Shown here: piece by piece, positions 35,617 to 45,100 of the stretch
Numbering within the stretch: position 1 is the stretch's first letter
How the letters are laid out: every line of letters begins with the position of its first letter
Assembly: GCA_900541795.1 (NCBI GenBank)
Contig: UQLC01000005.1
Span: 1-64,000 of the forward strand
Direction of reading: 5' to 3'
DNA from: an uncultured Collinsella sp.
Lineage (GTDB): Bacteria > Actinomycetota > Coriobacteriia > Coriobacteriales > Coriobacteriaceae
Length of the DNA stretch: 64,000 bases
Notes under the pieces: generated by a model
Told to the model about the DNA's origin: nothing
The model's database searches: none
What the model saw: only the letters and a program-made list of their open reading frames with translations
Made by a program: the position numbers and the translations under genes

Positions 35617-37806
35617 TTAAATCAATTTTGTCGACTCCAGCTTTTCGATAATCCAGTCGTTGGCTTTGATGACTGGGCGGCGGAAGACGACGCCCAGGGC
35701 CAACGACGGAATCAGGTAGCTCGCCAAGATACCCAGCTCAATCCAGTACTCCATATGGTAGGCACCGGCCATGGCGGCGTGCATGGCGTTGATGCCGTGA
35801 GTAAACGGCAGGAACGGGTAGATCGCCTGGAACACGGGGCCGGTCATCTCGATGGGGAACGTACCGCCCGAACCGCCGACCTGCATGACCAGCAGCACGA
35901 CGGCGAGGGCCTTGCCGATATCGCCAAACGATACCGTAAGCGTGTAGACGATATTGGAGAACACGAGACTCGCGACCCAGCCCGCCAGCACAAACTGCAG
36001 CGGGTCGTCGCACTGGATGCCAAAGAACAGAATGTCGCCCGCGCACACGAGCGTTGCCTGCAGCAGAGCCAGACCGCCAAAGAACAGGTAGCGACCCAAG
36101 TAGATCTCGTGCAGGCGCACGGGGATGAGCTCGTTGATAAGCTCATCGTCAACCGAAACCTTCATCATGGCCGCCAGTACGATCGAGCCGACCCATAGCG
36201 ACAGAATCGTGTAGAACGGCGCCATGGCCGAACCGTAGTTGCGGATTGGATAGACCGGCTTGCGGTCGAGTGCGACAGGGCCGGAAAGCGACACGGCGAG
36301 GCCCTCGGGGTCGCTGCCAATCATTGTCTTAATCATGGCCAGGTCACCCGAGATCAGAGCGCTATCAAGCTCGTCCTTAAAGGCACTGATCTTGTTCGAC
36401 GCCTCGCCCAGCTGATCGGAAGCCTTGTTGACCAGCTTTGCAGCCTTGGAGAGACCCTTCGCGAGCGAACCAGAGGCGTCGGTCAGACCGCTCACGGCGC
36501 TATCCAAGTCACCCGAGATACCGTTCAGGGAATCCAGAACGCCCGAAATGGTCTTCTTGAGCTCCTTGGCCTTAACCGAGAACGTAGAATCGTAGTCGGA
36601 CTTGGCACCCGAGATACCCGCCTTGGCATCGGCGATGGCCTGGTCGACCTCGGCACGCGAGTTGTTGACCTCCGCCATGCCGTCCGAAAGGGACTTTGCG
36701 GTCGCCGTCAGGTCCTTCGCATTGTTGCGGTACTCCACGGCAATTCTGCCCAGCGACGTCGCAGCGGACTTGAGGCCGTCTTTGAGCTTGTCATCACTCA
36801 CCTTGTCGGCAAGGTTGCGGAGCCGATCGGCCATCGCATCGATATCGTCAGCACGCGTATTGAGCGCCGCTGCGGCTTCGTTGAGCTGAGACACCGTAAG
36901 GTCAACATGCTGATTCGCGGCATCGAATGCCTTCGCAAGCTCGGCGGACACGTTGTCGAACGAGCCCGCGCTTCCGTCAATCGCCGCGTCAACGGCATCG
37001 CTGGCGGCCTTGAGCGCTTCCTTGGAATCATTGATGCCGCTCTTGGCGTGCTCCATCAGCTGCTTCGTCGACTCATCGACGGTGCCCGTCTGCTTGAGCA
37101 TGCCGCCCGCCGATGTCAGCGAATCGGACGTAGAGCTCAAAATGCCCGCGAGCGACGTCGCGCTCGCCTGAACGTCCTGCAAATCCCCGACCGAATCGCC
37201 CAGCGTAGAGGACAGATGGGCGATAAAGTTGCTCACTTGGTCGGTGCTCATATAATCGAGCAGGCTGGACACCGTCTTAAGGCCGATGGTCGTGATGGTC
37301 TTGGTAAAGGTCTCGTTGACCTGGTTCTGGACGGCGCTCGAGCCCTTCTCGGTCACAATCTGTGCGATAGCGTTGGCCTTCTGGTTCTCATAGAACTCGA
37401 TATCGGCGTGCTTCACCTCGGTCGAGAAAAGCGTCATCATGTCGGCGCTAAACGTTTTAGGGATAACGACGGCAGCGTAGTACGCGCCCGACTTAACGCC
37501 CTCAATCGCCTTATCGCGATCGTTGAGGACGACCCAGTCGAAGTTCTCGTTGCCGCGCAGGGTGGCGGTTACGTTTTCGCCCACGTTGACCTCGACGGGA
37601 ATCAGATCGCTCTCGTAGCCCTCGTCAGTGTTGACCACGGCAATTTTAAGGTTGCCGGTATTGCCGTAGGGATCCCAGCTTCCGGCGATGTTAAACCACG
37701 CGTACAGGCACGGCACGATGATCAGGCCCATCACAACAACCAAGCCGATCACGGAGCGAGACACGTTTTGGACATCGCGCTTAAACAGGTGCAGGATGTT
37801 TTTCAT
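35617..37806 (-). CDS. YhgE/Pip-family membrane protein (downstream copy)
   Basis: The 729-aa protein begins with a cytoplasmic segment and one transmembrane helix (SVIGLVVVMGLIIVPCLYAWFNI, ~18-40). A long extracytoplasmic region of about 430 residues follows, rich in Ala, Ser, Asp and heptad-like repeats. The C-terminal block has five or six helices of ABC-2 type (from about residue 530). This is the YhgE/Pip (phage infection protein) architecture. Its start directly abuts the stop of the upstream yhgE-like gene, so the two are coupled and may form a heteromer. Cargo is unknown; T7SS effectors and phage receptors occur in this family. Confidence 0.88.
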   Translation of the reverse strand: MKNILHLFKRDVQNVSRSVIGLVVVMGLIIVPCLYAWFNIAGSWDPYGNTGNLKIAVVNTDEGYESDLIPVEVNVGENVTATLRGNENFDWVVLNDRDKAIEGVKSGAYYAAVVIPKTFSADMMTLFSTEVKHADIEFYENQKANAIAQIVTEKGSSAVQNQVNETFTKTITTIGLKTVSSLLDYMSTDQVSNFIAHLSSTLGDSVGDLQDVQASATSLAGILSSTSDSLTSAGGMLKQTGTVDESTKQLMEHAKSGINDSKEALKAASDAVDAAIDGSAGSFDNVSAELAKAFDAANQHVDLTVSQLNEAAAALNTRADDIDAMADRLRNLADKVSDDKLKDGLKSAATSLGRIAVEYRNNAKDLTATAKSLSDGMAEVNNSRAEVDQAIADAKAGISGAKSDYDSTFSVKAKELKKTISGVLDSLNGISGDLDSAVSGLTDASGSLAKGLSKAAKLVNKASDQLGEASNKISAFKDELDSALISGDLAMIKTMIGSDPEGLAVSLSGPVALDRKPVYPIRNYGSAMAPFYTILSLWVGSIVLAAMMKVSVDDELINELIPVRLHEIYLGRYLFFGGLALLQATLVCAGDILFFGIQCDDPLQFVLAGWVASLVFSNIVYTLTVSFGDIGKALAVVLLVMQVGGSGGTFPIEMTGPVFQAIYPFLPFTHGINAMHAAMAGAYHMEYWIELGILASYLIPSLALGVVFRRPVIKANDWIIEKLESTKLI

Positions 37807-40596
37807 TTATGCCTCACCTCCTTTAGAGTGCTTGCCAAGCGGGGTGGTGTCCCCGTCGTTTCCGCTTACGTTGTCAACGTCGTCGACATCTTGAGCCTTA
37901 CGATGCGCACCGATATGCGGCAGACGGCTCGTGAGCTGTTCGCTGTCCTTGGTGCCCCGCTCGCTGGCGTTGAGACCAAACATGCGACGGGCAGCAGGGA
38001 TGGCAGCCGTGTGCTCGCGCATCTCGCGGCGAAGGTCCTCGTCCGAAAGCGCCGAGATACGCATCTGGGTATTGAGGCTCGCACGGATGTACTCGATGTT
38101 GATGAGCCAGCCACAGATGGCGATAACCGAAATGATCCAGATAACGAGCAGGATGATCTTGCCGTTATTGTCGATATCGAGCACCGTCGAAAGCACAAAG
38201 AGCAGAACCTGCACGCCTACCACGGCGGCAAAACCGCCCTTGATGTAGTACGGGTAACGATGCTCAAACGCCACGGCATGATCGAGCAGCTCGCGACGGT
38301 ACGAATCCGAATCGAGCATGACGCGCATGGCCGTGCGCAGCGAATAGCGCTGGCGCGGCAGGTCGTTGGACTCGCAAATCATGAGGCCCGTCGTGGAAAG
38401 CTGCTTATCAAAGAGCAGGTTGAGGTTGAGCAGCAACGGGCGCAGCTGCAGGCCGATAAAGAGCGCCACGATAAGGAACACGCCCAGGATGCACAGGTTG
38501 AACAGGTAGTTGAATGAATACATGCCACCGACGGTCTCGCGCAGCAGGTTGATGCCATAGGTGAAGGGCAGCAGCGGGTGCAGCCACTGGAAGAAGCCGG
38601 GCATCATCTCGATGGGATACATGCCCGACGAGCCGGGGATCTGCACAATGACGAGGATGACGCCAATGGCTTTACCGATATGCTTAAAGGTGGTGGACAG
38701 CGCATAGATGATGTTGACGTAAGTGAACGAGATAGCGATGCCGCCCAGCACAAAGAGCAGCGGATTGACGCACTGAACGCCAATGACCAGGTCGCCCACC
38801 GTAACGATAATGGCCTGGAACGCGCCCAGGATCACCAGCAGCAGCCAGCGGCCAAAGTAGCCCTGACGCGCCGTAAAGCTACCGATGCCTTCACGGTCTA
38901 CCTCGAGCTTGTAGATGGCGATGAGCACATAGCCGCCCACCCACAGCGCCAGATTGGTGTAGAAAGGAGCAATGCCCGAGCCAAAGCTCTTGACCGGATA
39001 GATTGACTTGGACGTCAGCTCAACCGGAGATGCCATGAAATCTGCCACGTCATCGACGTCGACGTCCATGAGGTCGGCTAACTCGCCCATAGACTCAGAG
39101 GTCTGTAGCGCCGCAATGTCATTGGCGGCGGTCGCGAGCTTGTCCTGAACCTTGGCAAGGGAGGCGTCGGTTTGGGACAGCGTGGTCTTTGCCTGCTTGA
39201 GCGTGGCGTCGAGCTGCGCCAGCGTGCCGCGCGCGCTCGCTATCGTGGGGGTCATACCCGATACAATGCCGGTCAAATCGCCCGAAACGGCGGCAAAGGA
39301 GTCAAGCGCGCTCGAAGCCTTCGGCAGCGCGTTCTGCCCCAGATCGGTCTGAGCCTGACCGAGGTTAGCCGTGCCGGTCTGAATTGCCGCGTTGAGTGCG
39401 TTGCTCGCGCTTGAGATTGCCGTAGCGTCGTTTGCCATGGCGCTCGACTGTGCAGAAAGGCCATCCTTGATGCTCTGCAACTTCTGGTTTTGCTCGCGAA
39501 GCGAATTGATGGTCGATGCGATGAGCGCGTCGGCGTCCTCCGATCCCGTCGATGTATCGTTAGCGAGAATCTGCAGGCGCTCGATGACAGCGCTGTTGTG
39601 GTCAATCGTCGCCTGAAGGGATTCGAGCGAGTTGTCGATACGAGTGGTCGTGGACGTAACCGTACCGGTGAGTTTGCCAATCGCGGCGTTCGCAGAAGCC
39701 GATGTCTTGCTCAGCACGATGCTGCCCTCCGAAAGTGCCTTGGAGAGCGAGGTGATGGACTTGCCAGCCGTGGTGCGAGCTTCGCCCAGCAGATCATTAC
39801 CCTGAGCGATTGCCTGCGTTAGCGAAGGCGCCTGTCCCTGCAGGCCTGCCAACGCAGCATCGGCCGAAGCAATCGAGCTGCTTGTCTTGTCGATGGCGGT
39901 GTTCATGTCGCCGATGGAATCACGTACTTCGCCCAGAGTATCAGACGCCTCGGACACCGAGCCCGCCAGCGAATCCTTGGTCTGGGTTGCCTTGTCTTTA
40001 AGGTCGATGCCAGCATCTTTGGCAATGCCAGCGACGGTCTCGCCCACCGTGGAGACAAACTCCGAGTTGATCTGCTCCTCGATGGTGTTGGCACCGGTAT
40101 CGGTGACCTTGGGCGCAATGGCGCTCTTTTTCTCGTTGACGTAATAGGTGAGCTTCGGCTGATGGTAATTGCCGTCGAGCATCGAGACGAGATTGTCGGA
40201 GAAGTTCTTGGGAATCACGATGGCGGCATAGTATTCGCCGCTTTCGACGCCCTCTTTGGCATCGGTCGCCGAGTCGACGAAGGTCCAGCCCAGCTGATCG
40301 TTCTCCTTGAGCTGGTCGACCACCTTATCGCCTGCGTTAAGCTCGCCCACCAGGTCGTTCTGAGTGCCCTGATCGTTGTTGGCGATGGCGATTTTAATGC
40401 CCTGGGTATTTCCGTACGGATCCCAGTTGGCAACGATGTTGTACCAGGCATACAGCGAGGGAATGACGCACACGCCCAGGGTAACCACCAGGGCGACGGG
40501 GTTCACGATCAATCGCTTGATGTCGCGTTTAAAGATTGCAAAGGAAACCTTTGCATCGGATAGTTTGCTGCCGAGACTCACGCTTGGACCATCCAT
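37807..40596 (-). CDS. YhgE/Pip-family membrane protein (upstream copy)
   Basis: The ~929-aa protein has the YhgE/Pip layout: an N-terminal helix (NPVALVVTLGVCVIPSLYAWYNIV), then the WDPYGNTQGIKIAIANNDQGT motif shared with its downstream partner, and a long coiled-coil-like extracytoplasmic region with many Ala/Ser/Thr. A C-terminal ABC-2-type membrane domain follows, plus an extra tail with two helices and a charged cytoplasmic end. The start is uncertain: ATG at 40596 or 40632 is possible, and neither has a strong RBS. It is the first gene of the yhgE pair. Confidence 0.85.
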   Translation of the reverse strand: MDGPSVSLGSKLSDAKVSFAIFKRDIKRLIVNPVALVVTLGVCVIPSLYAWYNIVANWDPYGNTQGIKIAIANNDQGTQNDLVGELNAGDKVVDQLKENDQLGWTFVDSATDAKEGVESGEYYAAIVIPKNFSDNLVSMLDGNYHQPKLTYYVNEKKSAIAPKVTDTGANTIEEQINSEFVSTVGETVAGIAKDAGIDLKDKATQTKDSLAGSVSEASDTLGEVRDSIGDMNTAIDKTSSSIASADAALAGLQGQAPSLTQAIAQGNDLLGEARTTAGKSITSLSKALSEGSIVLSKTSASANAAIGKLTGTVTSTTTRIDNSLESLQATIDHNSAVIERLQILANDTSTGSEDADALIASTINSLREQNQKLQSIKDGLSAQSSAMANDATAISSASNALNAAIQTGTANLGQAQTDLGQNALPKASSALDSFAAVSGDLTGIVSGMTPTIASARGTLAQLDATLKQAKTTLSQTDASLAKVQDKLATAANDIAALQTSESMGELADLMDVDVDDVADFMASPVELTSKSIYPVKSFGSGIAPFYTNLALWVGGYVLIAIYKLEVDREGIGSFTARQGYFGRWLLLVILGAFQAIIVTVGDLVIGVQCVNPLLFVLGGIAISFTYVNIIYALSTTFKHIGKAIGVILVIVQIPGSSGMYPIEMMPGFFQWLHPLLPFTYGINLLRETVGGMYSFNYLFNLCILGVFLIVALFIGLQLRPLLLNLNLLFDKQLSTTGLMICESNDLPRQRYSLRTAMRVMLDSDSYRRELLDHAVAFEHRYPYYIKGGFAAVVGVQVLLFVLSTVLDIDNNGKIILLVIWIISVIAICGWLINIEYIRASLNTQMRISALSDEDLRREMREHTAAIPAARRMFGLNASERGTKDSEQLTSRLPHIGAHRKAQDVDDVDNVSGNDGDTTPLGKHSKGGEA

Positions 40597-40712
40597 CCTA
40601 TCGTTTAGCCGAATCATGCTATTAACAACCATTGTACGGAGGCACTTTAGCGTCTCGCGGCACAACGGTGCTGAGTTTTGCGGGTAGCAATATACTACGA
40701 AGATGAGTTAAC

Positions 40713-40724
40713 GTACAGTTGTAC
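40713..40724. promoter_or_regulatory. Palindrome GTACAgtTGTAC upstream of the yhgE pair
   Basis: The 12-bp near-palindrome (arms GTACA/TGTAC) lies about 115 bp upstream of the first yhgE start, in AT-richer DNA where the promoter is expected. TetR-type regulators often control yhgE-like genes and use such sites. This is positional inference. Confidence 0.4.
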
Positions 40725-40826
40725 AGTATCTTAAATTCCCGCAGCTCACAAAACCACAACCCGCACAAACTAGCAATCCAACTAGTCATTTAAGAACGTC
40801 CCCAATGACTACTCGGTACAAAAGCA

Positions 40827-40896
40827 AACGAGAGTGGAAAATCTCCCACTTCAAGCCCACATTCGAGCCAAAAGTGGGAGATTATCCACTCTCGTT
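40827..40896. repeat. 25-bp inverted repeat after htpG
   Basis: Arms 40827-40851 and 40872-40896 match at 24 of 25 positions (AACGAGAGTGGA...CTCCCACTT) with a 20-nt loop. It begins 30 bp after the htpG stop. Only a weak T-rich tail follows on the minus strand, so it may be a terminator or an interspersed palindromic repeat. Confidence 0.65.
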
Positions 40897-40925
40897 CTAA
40901 TTAGTTACGGTACCGTATCCCCGAA

Positions 40926-42950
40926 CTACATCAAGTTACAAACAGCTGCCGCGAAGGCTACGGGGTCCTCGGGGAGGATGCCCTCGACGAGCAGGGCCTG
41001 GTCGTAGAGCAGGCCGGAGTACTGCTTGATCTTGTCGGCGTCGCCCGCCTTCTGGGCAGCGACGAGCTTGGCGAAGACCGGGTGCTTAGCGTTGAGCTCG
41101 AGCACACGCTGGCTCTTGGGCATACCGTCGGGCGCGCCCTCGGGACCCTTCTGAAGCACCTTCTCCATCTCGAGCGAAAGCGGACCCTCGGTGGTGATGC
41201 AGGCGGGAGCGTCAGTCAGGCGCGCGGAGACGGCAACCTTCTCGACCTTGTCGCCGAGCGCCTCCTTCATGGCGTTAAAGAGGTCCTCGTTCTCCTTGGT
41301 AGCGTCCTCGGCCTCCTTCTTCTCGTCATCGGTCGCCAAGTCAAGATCGCCGGTCGCGACGTTCTTGAGCTCCAGGTGACGATCCTCGACCTCAGGCTCG
41401 GCACCATCGGCAACTGCCTTCTCGGCAGCCTCGCGAGCAGCGTCATCCTCGTAGACCTTGGGCATATCGGCAGCCACGTACTCACGCATGGCCTGGAAGG
41501 TGAACTCATCCACGTCCTGCGTCAGCAGCAGTACATCGTAGCCGCGGTCGAGCACGCCCTTCACGACAGGCATCTTGGCCAAACGCTCGCGCGAATCGCC
41601 GGCGGCATAGTAGATTGCCTTCTGGCCCTCGGGCATGCCCTTGGCATACTCGGCAAGGGTGATCATCTTCTGCTCCTTGGCAGACCAGAACAGCAGCAGG
41701 TCGGCGAGCTCATCGGCCTTCATGCCATAGCTCGAGTAGATGCCGTACTTAAGACCGCGACCAAAGTTCTCAAAGAACTTCTCGTATGCCTCGCGGTCGT
41801 TGTCGCGCATGTCCTCGAGATCGGCGGTGATCTTCTTCTCGACACGCTTGGCAATGGCCTTGAGCTGACGATTCTGCTGCAGCGTCTCACGCGAGATGTT
41901 GAGCGACACGTCGGCGGAATCCACGACGCCACGGACAAAGTTGTAGTAGTCGGGCAGCAGGTCGTCGCACTTCTCCATAATCAGCACGTTGGAGCTGTAG
42001 AGCGCCAGGCCCTTCTCATAGTCCTTGCTGTACAGATCGAACGGGGCACGGCCCGGCACAAACAGCAGGGCGTCGTACTCGAGCGTACCCTCGGCATGGA
42101 AGCTGATGGTGCGCGCTGGATCGTCAAAGTCGTGGAACGTGGACTTGTAGAACTCGTCATAGTCCTTCTGCTCAACATCGGAGCTGTGCTTCTTCCAGAT
42201 CGGCGTCATTGAGTTGACGGTCTCGAGCTCCTGGTAGTCCTCGTACTCGGGCGTGTAGTCGTCGCCGGCGTCCTCAGGCTTGGGCTTCTGGCGGCTCTTG
42301 GTCACCATCATCTGAATCGGGTAGCGCACATAGTTGCTGTACTGCTGAATCAGGCTCTTGAGGCCCCACTCGGTCAGGAAGCGATCGTAGGTCTCGGCCT
42401 CGCCGTCGGCGTCGAGCTTCTCGTTCTCGCGCAGCGTCAGGATGACATCGGTACCGTGCTCAGCACGCTCGCCATCCTCGATGGTGTAGCCCTCAAGACC
42501 GTCGGACTCCCAAACGTGGGCGGCCTCCTCGCCGTAAGCGCGGCTGACGACCTTCACGTGGCTGGCGACCATAAAGGCGGAGTAGAAACCCACGCCAAAC
42601 TGACCGATGATGTCGACATCGGAACCCTGTTGCTCGGCGTTCTCGGTCTTAAACTCCTCGGAGCCGGAATGGGCGATGGTGCCCAGGTTGCGCTCGAGCT
42701 CCTCGGCGGTCATGCCGATACCGTTATCCGAAATAGTGATGGTACGGGCATCCTTATCAAAGGAGACACGGATGGCCAGGTCGCCCTGGTCGAGTTTGAC
42801 ACTCGAATCCTGAAGGCTCTTAAAGTTGAGCTTGTCGACGGCATCGCTCGCGTTGGAGATAAGCTCGCGCAGGAAGATTTCCTTATTGGTGTAGATGGAG
42901 TTGATCATGAGGTCGAGCAGTTTTTTGCTCTCGGTCTTAAATTGACGCAT
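40926..42950 (-). CDS. htpG: Chaperone HtpG (Hsp90)
   Basis: The 674-aa Hsp90-family ATP-dependent chaperone. The N-terminal GHKL ATPase motifs are intact: RELISNASDAVDKL (29-42), DNGIGMTAEEL, and GQFGVGFYSAFMVA for the ATP lid. The middle domain holds YDALLFVPGRAPFDLY and SLNISRETLQQNRQL, followed by the C-terminal dimerisation domain. It is slightly longer than E. coli HtpG because of an acidic Ala/Glu-rich stretch near residues 500-560. AAAGGA precedes the ATG. Confidence 0.96.
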   Translation of the reverse strand: MRQFKTESKKLLDLMINSIYTNKEIFLRELISNASDAVDKLNFKSLQDSSVKLDQGDLAIRVSFDKDARTITISDNGIGMTAEELERNLGTIAHSGSEEFKTENAEQQGSDVDIIGQFGVGFYSAFMVASHVKVVSRAYGEEAAHVWESDGLEGYTIEDGERAEHGTDVILTLRENEKLDADGEAETYDRFLTEWGLKSLIQQYSNYVRYPIQMMVTKSRQKPKPEDAGDDYTPEYEDYQELETVNSMTPIWKKHSSDVEQKDYDEFYKSTFHDFDDPARTISFHAEGTLEYDALLFVPGRAPFDLYSKDYEKGLALYSSNVLIMEKCDDLLPDYYNFVRGVVDSADVSLNISRETLQQNRQLKAIAKRVEKKITADLEDMRDNDREAYEKFFENFGRGLKYGIYSSYGMKADELADLLLFWSAKEQKMITLAEYAKGMPEGQKAIYYAAGDSRERLAKMPVVKGVLDRGYDVLLLTQDVDEFTFQAMREYVAADMPKVYEDDAAREAAEKAVADGAEPEVEDRHLELKNVATGDLDLATDDEKKEAEDATKENEDLFNAMKEALGDKVEKVAVSARLTDAPACITTEGPLSLEMEKVLQKGPEGAPDGMPKSQRVLELNAKHPVFAKLVAAQKAGDADKIKQYSGLLYDQALLVEGILPEDPVAFAAAVCNLM

Positions 42951-43152
42951 GTGCAGTCCTTTCGCGCTACCCCCGTCCGCAAAAACGGCCCGGTTGCCCG
43001 AGCCGCATCACAGACCTGCTATGTTCAGACTTAGATTTTATAACCCATTAGCGCGCATATATACATACGGAATCGAAAAACTGTATGTCTAAGCGCTCCG
43101 ATGCACCGATTACCAAGGAGTGTCCCCAACTGCCGGCAGGAAAGGAACGTCC

Positions 43153-43653
43153 CTATCTGCCATCTACGCGCTTGGCCATCCAGACATGGGGCTGGCCCTC
43201 GTCTTCGTAGTCTACCGGGGCAATTTGCGTGTAGCCCGCCTTTATATAGAGCGGCAGCACGTATTCCTGCGCATGCAGCTTAATGAGCTTGGCGCCGGCA
43301 TCACGCGCGCACGTATCACTGGCCTCGACAATCTTGCTCGCCAGACCGAGACGGCGCATGCTCGGCAGCACAGCCACGCGCCCCATAATGTAGGCCTCCC
43401 CCGCCGCGACGCCTTCGTCCAAGTCGCACGCCGGCGACACCGGAGCCTCTGCGTCAGCCGCGCGCTCAAGCTCTTCGGGAAACACGCGCGAGCAACCGGC
43501 AAGCTCGCCGTCTACATAGAGCGTCACATGAATGCAGTTCGGATCCTCGTCGATAGCGTCAAACTCATTCTCGTAGCCCTGCTCGTCCATAAAAACGACG
43601 CGGCGCACCAACGCCGCGTCATCAAAGCATCCCGTCTTAAGTTGGATATCCAT
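43153..43653 (-). CDS. GNAT-family N-acetyltransferase
   Basis: The 166-aa acetyltransferase belongs to the ElaA/GNAT-type group. It contains VVFMDEQGYENEFDAIDEDPNCIHV, common in YjcF-like GNATs. The acetyl-CoA-binding region is IMGRVAVLPSMRRLGLASKIVEA (R-x-x-G-x pattern), then KLHAQEYVLPLYIKAGY. The ATG at 43653 follows AAAGGG. The substrate is unknown. It stands next to the cps regulatory genes but has its own RBS, and no functional link is apparent. Confidence 0.87.
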   Translation of the reverse strand: MDIQLKTGCFDDAALVRRVVFMDEQGYENEFDAIDEDPNCIHVTLYVDGELAGCSRVFPEELERAADAEAPVSPACDLDEGVAAGEAYIMGRVAVLPSMRRLGLASKIVEASDTCARDAGAKLIKLHAQEYVLPLYIKAGYTQIAPVDYEDEGQPHVWMAKRVDGR

Positions 43654-43692
43654 GGCTGCCCTTTCATTCAATGCGAACGTTAGGGACAGATT

Positions 43693-44343
43693 TTAGCGAA
43701 AATGAGCTCCGCGCACGCTAAACTTCGCGCGAGCCTTCGCCAGGCAGTCGTAATGACCCACGTTATGGGCATCGCTCGCGATGAAGCTGTACAGGTTCTG
43801 ATCGAACAGGCGCTGTGCCGGCTTTTTCTCGCGACCAAAGCGACCGCCGGCAATAAAGTCCGCCGAAGCCTGCAGCTTGCAGCCCATATCGACCAGGCGC
43901 TCCGCCACGCTTACATCCTTTTGAACCGCACGATAGCGCTCAGGATGAGCGATGATCACCTGGTAGCCACGGCACTGCAAATCGTAAATCGTGTTCTCGT
44001 ACTCTCTAAACGCATACGCATCGGCATGCGTCGAAAGCTCGAGCAGAAACTCGTTGGTCCCATCGAAATGCAAGTGATCCGCGGCATCGATACCAAGCTC
44101 AACGAGCTTTCGATGGTTGACCTCGAAGCCCATCTGGAGCGGAAAACCGTCAGCGTTATCGCGCAGCAGCTCAAAGGCATCCCACATCTTGTCGTAATCA
44201 AAATAGGGATCACGGCAGTGAGGAGTGCAAACGATTCTGGTTACACCGGCCCGCTTGGCAGCCTCGAGCATCGCCAAGCTCTCTTCGAGATCGGCGGCGC
44301 CGTCGTCTACACCCGGCAAGATATGGCAATGAATGTCACGCAT
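43693..44343 (-). CDS. CpsB/CapC-type tyrosine phosphatase (PHP domain)
   Basis: The 216-aa PHP-fold metal-dependent phosphatase starts with the metal-binding MRDIHCHILPGVDDGAAD. It also has CTPHCRDPYFD, the IIAHPERYRAVQ motif and the final ASDAHNVGHYD. All four PHP metal-site segments are present. Members (CpsB, YwqE) dephosphorylate the BY-kinase tail to control capsule or exopolysaccharide assembly. It follows the kinase gene by 17 bp in the order cpsC-cpsD-cpsB. Confidence 0.9.
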   Translation of the reverse strand: MRDIHCHILPGVDDGAADLEESLAMLEAAKRAGVTRIVCTPHCRDPYFDYDKMWDAFELLRDNADGFPLQMGFEVNHRKLVELGIDAADHLHFDGTNEFLLELSTHADAYAFREYENTIYDLQCRGYQVIIAHPERYRAVQKDVSVAERLVDMGCKLQASADFIAGGRFGREKKPAQRLFDQNLYSFIASDAHNVGHYDCLAKARAKFSVRGAHFR

Positions 44344-44360
44344 AGGTCAGCCTTAATCAA

Positions 44361-45098
44361 CTAAACGTTTGCTCGGTTGGTGAAGATGCCCTTTTTGGAA
44401 GTGCCCTGATCGTCGGAGCCCTTCTTAACCTTCTTACCGTCCTTGGTGTAGTAAGAATAGTAGTACTCGCTGGTCTCGGTCTCACAGTAATTCATGACGG
44501 TACCGATGAGCTTGACCTTCTCGGACTTCTTAAGCTGGGCGATAGCGTTGAGCGCCTCTTCGCGCTTGGTGAAGTCCTCGCGCACCACGAACAGCGCGCC
44601 GTCGGTCAAGCTGGCAATCTCGGCAGCATCGATGAAGGTGCCGACCGGAGGAGCATCGAAGATGACGTACTGGAACTTGGCGGACAGTGCCTTTACCAGT
44701 TTGGCAAAGCGATGGGAGACGATGATGTCGGCAGGATTGGGAATGTGCGGCTCGGCATCGAGGAAGTAGAAGTTCTTCTGACCCGTCTCGACAATTGCCT
44801 GGTCAATGGAGATCTGCTCGGAAAGGACCGCATAGAGTCCGCCGCGCGAACGAACGCCGAGCATATCGGAAAGGGACCTGCGGCGCATATCGGCCTCGAC
44901 CAGGAGCACGGACTTGCCGCTCGTGGCGATTGCCTGAGCAAGGTTAATGGAAACCGTAGACTTGCCCTCGTTGGGAATCGAGGAGGTAACGGTGATGGTG
45001 CGAATGGGGTCATCCACGCTCGCAAAGCGGATGTTGGCCAGAAGGGTCTTGGCGGCATTCTGTACAACGAGCTTATCGGTGTTCTTTGCCTTAGCCAT
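44361..45098 (-). CDS. CpsD/CapB-type bacterial tyrosine kinase
   Basis: The 245-aa cytoplasmic BY-kinase. Walker A is PNEGKST (42-48), Walker A' LLVEADMRRRSL, Walker B YVIFDAPPVGTF. The C-terminal autophosphorylation cluster SEYYYSYYTKDGKK carries five Tyr. Such kinases need the CpsC membrane adaptor, encoded 2 bp upstream, for activation. It controls polymer length or export of exopolysaccharide. No glycosyltransferase or Wzx/Wzy gene lies in the window, so the synthesis genes must be elsewhere. Confidence 0.92.
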   Translation of the reverse strand: MAKAKNTDKLVVQNAAKTLLANIRFASVDDPIRTITVTSSIPNEGKSTVSINLAQAIATSGKSVLLVEADMRRRSLSDMLGVRSRGGLYAVLSEQISIDQAIVETGQKNFYFLDAEPHIPNPADIIVSHRFAKLVKALSAKFQYVIFDAPPVGTFIDAAEIASLTDGALFVVREDFTKREEALNAIAQLKKSEKVKLIGTVMNYCETETSEYYYSYYTKDGKKVKKGSDDQGTSKKGIFTNRANV

Positions 45099-45100
45099 GC

